A DNA stretch of 64,000 nt from Massospora cicadina (Eukaryota; Entomophthoromycota; Entomophthoromycetes; Entomophthorales; Entomophthoraceae): NCBI GenBank assembly GCA_022478985.1, contig JAKSZP010013324.1, positions 1 to 64,000 on the forward strand, read 5' to 3'. This document shows, in pieces, positions 57,831-64,000 of the stretch (the first letter of the stretch is position 1; each line of letters begins with the position of its first letter). The translations under genes and the position numbers were made by a program. The notes under the pieces were generated by a model. It did not search any database. It saw only the letters and a list, made by a program, of their open reading frames with translations, and was not told where the DNA came from.

Positions 57831-59060
57831 GTCGCTATCATGGCGGATTTAGCTGACATAATGTACAAAAAGATGGTGGCGAATAAACACCAGGATGAGA
57901 CGCCGCAGGTGATCAAGGTGTTAGATGGACTCAGAGAGGATACTTTCATATTTGGGGAAGAACTATATAAGCAGATTGGAGACTCAACGTTGAGTTTCCC
58001 TAAGCCTTCAGCTAGACCCTCATTTATTATGGATGTTCATTGGGCTGTAGGACATGGAGGATTGCAGAAAACGCTGGAGTTTTTGCGACCCTGATACTAC
58101 TGGGAGAGCATTCATTATGACATATTGGAAATGGTTAGCTGTTGCCATCAGTGTCAAGTGGAAAAGCCATCTCACAAGAAGACCACATACCAACTGGTAA
58201 ACCCCAGTTTGCCTGGACACCATTTCCATTGATGTAGTGGGACCTCTGCCAACTAGCGCCAATCAATACAAATATATAATCATTGCCATCAATCATTTGA
58301 CCCAATGGGTGAAACCCAGGGCTAAAAGCGACTTGGGTGCGGTCACCACCGCCAAGTTTATTTGGAGTGTGTGATACAGCGACATGGCTGCCCACAGTTC
58401 ATTTTGATGGATAACAGAACCAACTTCACTTCACATATTTTGCCAAAGTTGAATGAGTTGATGGAGATTCACAGGGTTTTGACACTCCCTATCATCTGGA
58501 ATTGAATGGGATGGTGGAGTGAGTCAATGGAACCCTAGTGAACATACTCCACAAATTGGTAAAGGATCGGCCATTGGAATGGAGTGCCCTTCTACCTACC
58601 GCTGTGTTTGCATATAATAATAGCTATCATTCGTCCACTGGTAAGAGCCCATTTCAACTTCTGTATGGTCGACATCTGGCTCTTCCTGCCTTGCTTTATT
58701 CATGTGTAGAGGACACTGATGGTGTGGATCCCCAGCGATATTTGAAGACTCTTATGGATACCTTGATCAAGCTGCAATCAAAAGCCTACTACACCAGTTT
58801 GGCCAAGAAGCTTCGCGATCAGGCAGTTGATCAGAAGAGATGGAGCGGACTTCCGCTGTTTGCTGTGGGGGACCATGTTTTATTCCATGACCAGCACAGA
58901 TTTGGGCGGAAAAACAAGATTCCCACTGGGCTGGGCCATTTGAGATAATCAAGAATACTGGCATGGATGTCTACACTATTAAGGAATCCGCTGGAGGTTG
59001 AATTATCAACTGAGTCCATGCAAAGTTCCTCTGAGCATATAAACAGTAAAAGCCTATTAT
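57830..59060 (+). pseudogene. Element C integrase
   Basis: The N-terminal zinc domain is visible at 58,035-58,200: VHWAVGHGGLQKTLEFL, TGA at 58,092 for Arg, YYWESIHYDI and CCHQCQVEKPSHK. The core at 58,240-58,530 shows YIIIAINHLTQWVKP and NRTNFTSHILPKLNELM-like remnants, then VNGT after a TGA at 58,520. 58,538-58,948 is an open 136-codon stretch with FAYNNSYHSSTGKSPFQLLY and VGDHVLFHDQHRFGRKN, typical of the Gypsy integrase C-terminal part. Translation ends near 58,948, before the LTR at 59,079. Confidence 0.88.
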
Positions 59061-59078
59061 CCAGTCAAAGGGGGGTAA

Positions 59079-59557
59079 TGTCAGGAATTTGATATGGCTG
59101 GATGATACGCTACCCATACTGATGGATTGGAGGGGGAATCGAGACAAGTCTCAAGATTTATGGAAAAAGTTATATGAATTATAATTGATCAAAGTGATGA
59201 CCATTCAGCGAATTGAGAGGATTTGTGCTGAAATTTGATACAAATGAGAATTTCTAGAAAAGTAAAGATAAATTGAAGTTTACCAATCTGAGGGTGCATC
59301 CAGCTTGGGGAACCAAGATATAAAGAGTCACATGGAGGATTGAAAGGGGATCTTTTTTTGTGTGGTTGAGTAATTGCAGATAAGTCTGCAATTTATATTA
59401 ATAAAGGTCGAAATAAGGGGCGATAACTCTATATATATGTTTATTAAGTTTATTAGTAAAATCAGCGATCTTCATATCATCCAATTTGGTTGCTCAGTGG
59501 CTAATACCCTGTGTAAACCAACTCAGAGGAATCAAGTCTAGACGCTGAGAACTAACA
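59079..59557 (+). repeat. 3' LTR of element C
   Basis: It is 479 bp, starts TGTCAGGAATTTGATATGGC after the purine tract AAAGGGGGGTAA and ends GAGAACTAACA. Confidence 0.92.
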
Positions 59558-60475
59558 GGGGGAAAAAAATTTAATTTAAACTGACTTCAAAGGAGTATGC
59601 AGCAAGCTGAGTCACTGTCAGTTTGACCTCAGGTGCCTGACTTTCAGTTGCACTGCATTTTCAATGATTATTATGACGGCGTCTTGCCTGATGGGCAACG
59701 GGAATTCTCCAAGGCCACCCCACATAAGGACGGTCCCAAATGGTCATAAACGGGTTTAGGATACCCAACCCACCTGTACCCTGTCAATTTGGCGTCCATT
59801 TGGCCAAGCGAGATGCCTCAAATGAAAATATGGTTTTTGAGTAGTAAAATTCAAATTATTGCAACATTTGATGGAAGTACATGCCCGTCAGGCTTTGTCC
59901 CCAAGGTTTTTGAAGGGGAGTTCTGAATTGGCAACCACATTGCCCAATGGCCTGATGCCATTGGCAATTTTGACCAAGGATTTGTATTAAACACAATCTG
60001 ATTAAGAGGTGCACGCCCATTGGGCTTTATTCTCAAAGGTTTTGGAAAAAGTTTTGAACCAACAACATTTTCCAGTGGCTTGGTGCCATTGGTGAGTTTT
60101 GCTGAGAATTTGACACTTGATTCCATGTTCACTAAATTTATGAGCCTGTCTTGCTTCGTTTCTGAGGGTTTGCAGCTTTTGACCTTGATTTCGAGGGCTT
60201 GGGGCCTTTGACTTCATAAGAGCTTTTAGCCCACGGGGTGGCAATTTTTGATTATTTCTGCACAAATTCCCTTAATCTGATGTACTAATTTGTCAAAGGG
60301 AATTGTGGGGACAGGGGGAGGGATTTTCAGAGGAAGAGCTGTTACTCAGCCTCATCTACCACATGGGTGAGATCACCCTGTATGATGAGAGGGACAGCTG
60401 CTCTCTTCAAACACTTTTTAGAGGGGAATGAGAACACCGCTCAGTCTAAGCAGAGGGGACGCTCCCCTGGACTTA
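59558..60475 (-). repeat. LTR of chromovirus E, proximal half
   Basis: In the element's orientation it starts TGTAAGTCCAGGGGAGCG at 60,475, directly after the purine tract AAAAGGGAAGGGTAA that follows E pol. It continues to the insertion site of C and resumes at 42,042. A tandem duplication of about 115 bp (59,885-60,000 and 60,013-60,125, both with GGCTTT and a (C/A)CATT(G/T) core) is absent from solo LTR G. On the minus strand these units read as an open frame (59,851-60,132). Confidence 0.85.
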
Positions 60476-60567
60476 CATTACCCTTCCCTTTTGCCAAAGG
60501 GGGCGCCACCACCGGGGAATTGGGTAAGAGACACAATTTTGTGGGCTTTCAGCAGCTTGATTGCCAT

Positions 60568-60789
60568 CTAGGAAGCAACTTTGGGGGGAGGGCGAGGGGC
60601 TTCTTGGTGGGTGACATGGAAAGCTCTGACCAGCTCCAAGCAGTTTGCACAATCTTGAGCTCTGACCCAACTGTTCTCATAGGCTTGATAACCCTTCTGA
60701 GTGACAAGATATTGAATAGACTGCCAAGATCTGCGGGATGCTAAAATGCCCTCCACTTCAGCCTCCTCTGCACCCTCAATAACTATCAT
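60568..60789 (-). pseudogene. Chromodomain of chromovirus E
   Basis: The minus frame reads AEVEGILASRRSWQSIQYLV, GYQAYENSWVRAQDCANCLE and LVRAFH. This fits the chromodomain pattern (EVE-IL-x-R...YLVxWKGY...E-(N/D)-(S/T)-W...L). The WKGY block reads QKGY, so one cage residue may be lost. The aligned D domain has WKRF. Confidence 0.85.
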
Positions 60790-61003
60790 CTCAGGATCCT
60801 GGGGATTGACCCCTTGAATGGGGACAGCTGGTATACATGAAAGGCTGGTTATTGCTTCCAGTGAGGTGGCAATTTCAACCAGAAAGCGCCATTACAAAAA
60901 TCTTCCTCTACCAAGTGGGGACCCGAATGCTTACTTGCAAAATTTTGAGAAGGCACCTGCATCCTCAGATGACGCATGTCAAGCATGACATATGAACCCA
61001 CAA

Positions 61004-61800
61004 CTATATCATGGGCTGGGAGCCGCTTCTGATATGCAAACCGTTTGTAGTCACTGATAGCCTAAGTAGGATGCTCACAAACCAAGGAATGGGTGGCTGA
61101 ATATGCTCAGTATGATCCGTGGCATCTGGAACCTCTGGGAGAAAGCATGGACTGACTGTAAATGAGGGGTTGTACCCCAAGGTTTCTTCATATGGGGAAA
61201 CCACGTGGAGGCATGCGTTCCATTATTATATGCAAAAAGAGTGCGAGTAAGATCATTAGTCCAGGTAACTTGCGCAGCCGCAGCATAGCAACACAAGTAC
61301 TGTTCCAGAATCTGATTAACCTGCTCAGTTTGTCCATCAAACTGGGGATGATACGCTATGGAATGACAGGGCGTAATTTTAAAGTTTAGCAGAAGCTCAT
61401 TCCAGGACCGCGCTGCAAACTGGGGCCCATGGTCGCTGACAATCTTCTGTGGGAGACCAAACATGGAAAACACATGGAGCACAAAAAGTTGGGCAGTTTT
61501 CTCAGAAGTAATAGCAGAAAAGCAGGGAATGAATAAGGAGAATTTTGTAAAGAAATAAACAATCATCATCACCATTGTAAACCCATTAGAACAGGGAAAG
61601 TTGACAATAAAATCCACAGACACTGATGTCCATGAACCCTCTGCCTGTTTTAAGGGGTGAATGAGAACATTTCTTTCTGACTGGTCTGATTTGGCCTATG
61701 TGCAAGTTACACAGTCAGCGATCCAGGCTGGCACTTCTTTTGACAACTCACCCAATTATAGGTATGCTTGATTAAGTAAACACATCTCTTATTTCCAGGG
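61004..61800 (-). pseudogene. Chromovirus E integrase
   Basis: A 182-codon open stretch (61,075-61,623) shows SVDFIVNFPCSNGFTMVMM, IVYFFTKFSLFIPC, IVSDHGPQFAARSWNELL and SIAYHPQFDGQTEQVNQIL. These hold the catalytic Asp of SDHGPQF and Glu of the TEQVNQ block; the first Asp (usually in VDRFTK) is Tyr-Phe here. ALFAYNN-like and TSTWFPH motifs follow, then NPSFTVSPCFLPE at 61,130. The zinc N-terminus, near 61,650-61,760, is broken. Confidence 0.88.
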
Positions 61801-61830
61801 TGTCCAACTGGGGGTTGTGATGAGACTTAA

Positions 61831-62649
61831 TTACTTCAGCTCAAAGAAGAGGGGGACCCAAATCTGAGACCAAAAATAAATGAGGCCCTTGGCCAAAGAA
61901 TACAATGAATGTTTTGAAGCTGTGAGGGATAATCGCTCCAGGAGATCCACCACTTCTGCGCAGGCTTTTTGGGAAGCTAAAACTCGAGAAATTAGAGGTG
62001 ATTCAGGAGCTAAGGCCACGCCCAAAACCATGGGAGATACAATAGATAAGATTTGGGTGGGGGGAATAACTGTGACCAGATCCACCTCATCCGAGTCAGC
62101 AGGGCAATGTGCAGGGTTATGACTTAGGAAATCAGGAAGAACATTCAACGCTCCCTTGACAAACTCATACTTGAAGTTGAAGCTACACAAAGTCCAGTAA
62201 GTGTGAGCCTGCCGGTGGGTTAACTTCTGTGGCTTACAAAAGTAGAGAAGAGCTTGGTGATTGGTGTGCACTGTTAGCTCATGCTGAGTGCCCTGCAAGA
62301 GATACCACCAATGGGTCAAGGCTCATGCTATGGCTGCCAACTCCTAATCATAGATGGCCCAGGACTGTTCAATGGGAGAGAACTTGTGGGAAAAATAAGC
62401 AACTGGGTGTTCCAATCCATCATGATCAAGAAGCAGGACAGCCCCCACCGCAATGGATGAGGCATCACATGCTATGATGTAGGGTTTGGAGGGGTTCGCA
62501 TGTTTTAAGATGGGAGGTGACAAGAGCACTTCTTTAATCAATTCAAATGCCTGCTGGCACTTGGGCGTCCAACGAAATGAGATATTCTTACCCATGAGTG
62601 GATGAAGTGGGACAGCTAACTGGGATAGGGAAGGGGAGAATTTTTTCAA
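61831..62649 (-). pseudogene. Chromovirus E RNase H and connection
   Basis: Frame 62,344-62,649 reads LAVPLHPLMGKNISFRWTPK, then ELIKEVLLSPPILKHANPSK, IIACDASSIAVGAVLLLDHD and HPVAYFSHKFSPIEQ, the classic thumb-to-RNase H region with the first catalytic Asp kept. Frame 61,831-62,319 continues LTVHTNHQALLYFCKP, where the family has TDH, so the Asp is Asn, then RQAHTYWTLCSFNFKYEFV and a linker. Confidence 0.88.
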
Positions 62650-63330
62650 GGAAATGATGGTACCAAAAATCTTCTCAACTGTTTTGTGTTGTTAGAGTAG
62701 GCCATTTGCGGATGGTGTCCAACTTTCTGGGGGCATAGCATACCCATCTTTTAAGAAGAGATTGCCCAAGAAAGTAACCTCCTCCCTTTAAAACTCGCAC
62801 TTTGAGGGCTTAATGAACAGACCCACCTTATGTAAGTCACCCACTACTCCCTAAGTCCTTTGCGTGTCATTCAATAGTAGGGGTATGTACCAAGATATTA
62901 TCAATGTATGCAACCGCACATGTAAATTGGAGATCACTCAGAACACTATTGATCATCCTCTGGAACATGGCTGGTGAATTTTTATCCCGAAAGGCATAAC
63001 TCAAAGTTGGAAGATACCCCACTTTGTATGGATTGCGGTAAGACATTCCTGACCTTCCTTCACCAAAATTTGATTGAAGGCATTAACAAGATTGTGTTTT
63101 GAGAACACACACGATTTGGCAATTGCTTGCATAATTGTCTGTTCTGAAGATAGAGGGTAAGGGTAGTGGACTGTGAACTTATTAAGATGATTGTAATCCA
63201 CACAGGGACAAAGGGAACCATCAGCCTTCTTGGCAAAGATAATGGGGGGCAACCGGGGAAGTTTCTTTAAAAAGTTAACCCTTCTTAAGCATGTCATCCA
63301 ATCACATATTAAGGGCAACCTCTTCCTCCA
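62650..63330 (-). pseudogene. Chromovirus E reverse transcriptase
   Basis: The first blocks lie at 63,001-63,318: PRLPPIIFAKKADGSLCPCV, DYNHLNKFTVHYPYPL and NAFNQILVKEGQE. A frame change near 63,000 leads to YAFRDKNSPAMFQRMINSVL and TCAVAYIDNILV (62,890-62,920), with YIDN as in element D. The thumb part at 62,650-62,800 is broken by stops. Confidence 0.85.
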
Positions 63331-63372
63331 CTGTGTGCGGGTACAATGGGCAGTTAATATTCACCACCTGCA

Positions 63373-63639
63373 CTATAATCTTAAATCACAGGTCAAATTC
63401 AGTATGTGGGGAAGGCATTCCGCCTTTTCAGATTTGAAGATACCTTGATAACCCAAAAACGCATTTGGAAAATCTGATGGGAGACCCGCAGGGGCAACAA
63501 GGGAAGTGATTGTACTCTGACCTTGAGCCTTAGTAATAGTATCCAGTAAAGGAAACTCGCCCTTCAACTGGTTATTAGATAATGACAGCATATTGGAATC
63601 AAGGTAAATCCTTACATGCTGCTGCTTCCACCAGTCCAC
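63373..63639 (-). pseudogene. Chromovirus E protease-RT linker
   Basis: The frame begins MDWWKQQHVRIYLDSNMLSL; just before it PIILGV completes the block shared with D. The remainder is a variable linker (LPSDFPNAFLGYQ, EKAECLPHIL). No catalytic motif is expected here. Confidence 0.7.
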
Positions 63640-63777
63640 ACCCAGAATTATCGGAGCATGAGATCAGGAATTGCTGAAAAGTGATTGCAAAAAGTAAACT
63701 GGTAAACTGATAAAGGCACTAGGCTCTGTACGATGTATGATAACTGAGAGGCTGATGAAGTGCCATCACCAAAGGAC

Positions 63778-63966
63778 TCAAGTCCAGGTCAAGATCAAGA
63801 CGGTGGGCCACTCTAGGCTCATAAAATTGCCCGCTGCTCCAGTGTCCACCAAAGCATTGAAATACACCTGGTGTGCTCTGATACTAATTTTCATTGGTAA
63901 AACAAAGTAGGCGGAATTTTGTCTATTCACAATCATTTCTGCTGACACTGAATAGATAGTGAGCAA
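63778..63966 (-). pseudogene. Chromovirus E aspartic protease
   Basis: The frame reads VLPMKISIRAHQVYFNALV then DTGAAGNFMSLEW: an intact D-T-G-A active site with the following aliphatic/aromatic pattern of retrotransposon proteases. It is the only protease in the window with the full triad. The frame is cut shortly after. Upstream gag lies beyond the window. Confidence 0.85.
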
Positions 63967-64000
63967 ATCAGGGGGAAGATCAGGCTTTTTTATGAAATCA

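Larger units (their letters stand above)
42043..59557 (+). mobile_element. Element C: Ty3/Gypsy LTR retrotransposon split by element F
   Basis: LTRs are 42,043-42,518 and 59,079-59,557. Flanks AGGGG (42,038-42,042) and GGGGG (59,558-59,562) are a target duplication with one change. Gag and protease lie before F, and RT, RNase H and integrase after it. Removing F leaves about 7.3 kb. It is inserted in the LTR of E, whose halves match solo LTR G on either side. Confidence 0.92.
60476..64000 (-). mobile_element. Chromovirus E internal region, runs off window end
   Basis: On the minus strand, from right to left: protease (63,778-63,966), RT (about 62,650-63,318), RNase H (61,831-62,649), integrase (61,004-61,800), chromodomain (60,568-60,789) and purine tract, then the LTR. 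Gag and the other LTR lie beyond 64,000. It has the gene order and chromodomain of D and is its closest relative here. Confidence 0.9.

Noticed and set aside
1..64000. tRNA or rRNA genes
   Set aside because: I looked for T-arm-like GGTTCGANNCC with paired acceptor ends and for conserved rRNA blocks and saw none. A covariance-model scan would be decisive.

Overview
The window looks like a gene-poor, repeat-filled block of a eukaryotic genome. A large fungal genome is the best guess, because chromodomain-bearing Ty3/Gypsy elements, CCHC-knuckle LINEs and a Helitron sit together in AT-rich DNA. The species cannot be fixed from the sequence. I recognise no intact host gene, tRNA, rRNA or CRISPR array. 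Almost all recognisable coding DNA is transposon-derived and broken by stops and frameshifts; many stops are TGA where the protein family has Arg, as expected of CpG-to-TpG decay.

Layout. 1-1000: 5' part of a LINE (minus) inserted into a Helitron (minus, 1000-3329) whose N-terminus is 18 copies of a 23-residue repeat. 3330-11436: AT-rich unassigned DNA with a 166-bp direct repeat, a short-motif array near 4.4-4.66 kb and a degenerate minisatellite near 10.6-11.15 kb. 11437-19213: Gypsy element A (plus), its 3' LTR split by a solo LTR of family F. 19214-22886: fragments, including a 5'-truncated LINE end. 22890-40036: chromovirus D (minus), split by a LINE (26345 to about 36095), itself split by Gypsy element B (31312-35904). 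40037-41336: unassigned. 41337-64000: chromovirus E (minus, running off the window), its LTR split by Gypsy element C (42043-59557), which is split by element F (45910-56089), whose LTRs are split by solo LTRs G (45947-47103) and H (54783-55281).

Several insertions are supported by 5-bp target-site duplications read directly: B (GTGGT), F (GGCAA) and G (TAGAT) exactly, and C, H and the 17.7-kb solo LTR with one mismatch. The nesting gives a relative order: E before C before F before G and H; D before the LINE before B; A before the 17.7-kb solo LTR. G belongs to the E family, so that family moved both before C and after F.

The most interesting points are a long post-integrase region in F and B, a coding-like segment carried inside E-family LTRs and seen three times, a shared primer-binding site whose complement has tRNA 3'-end architecture, and a palindromic module whose copy number differs between the two LTRs of B. 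I see a well-resolved nested transposon locus rather than a clear new functional system.
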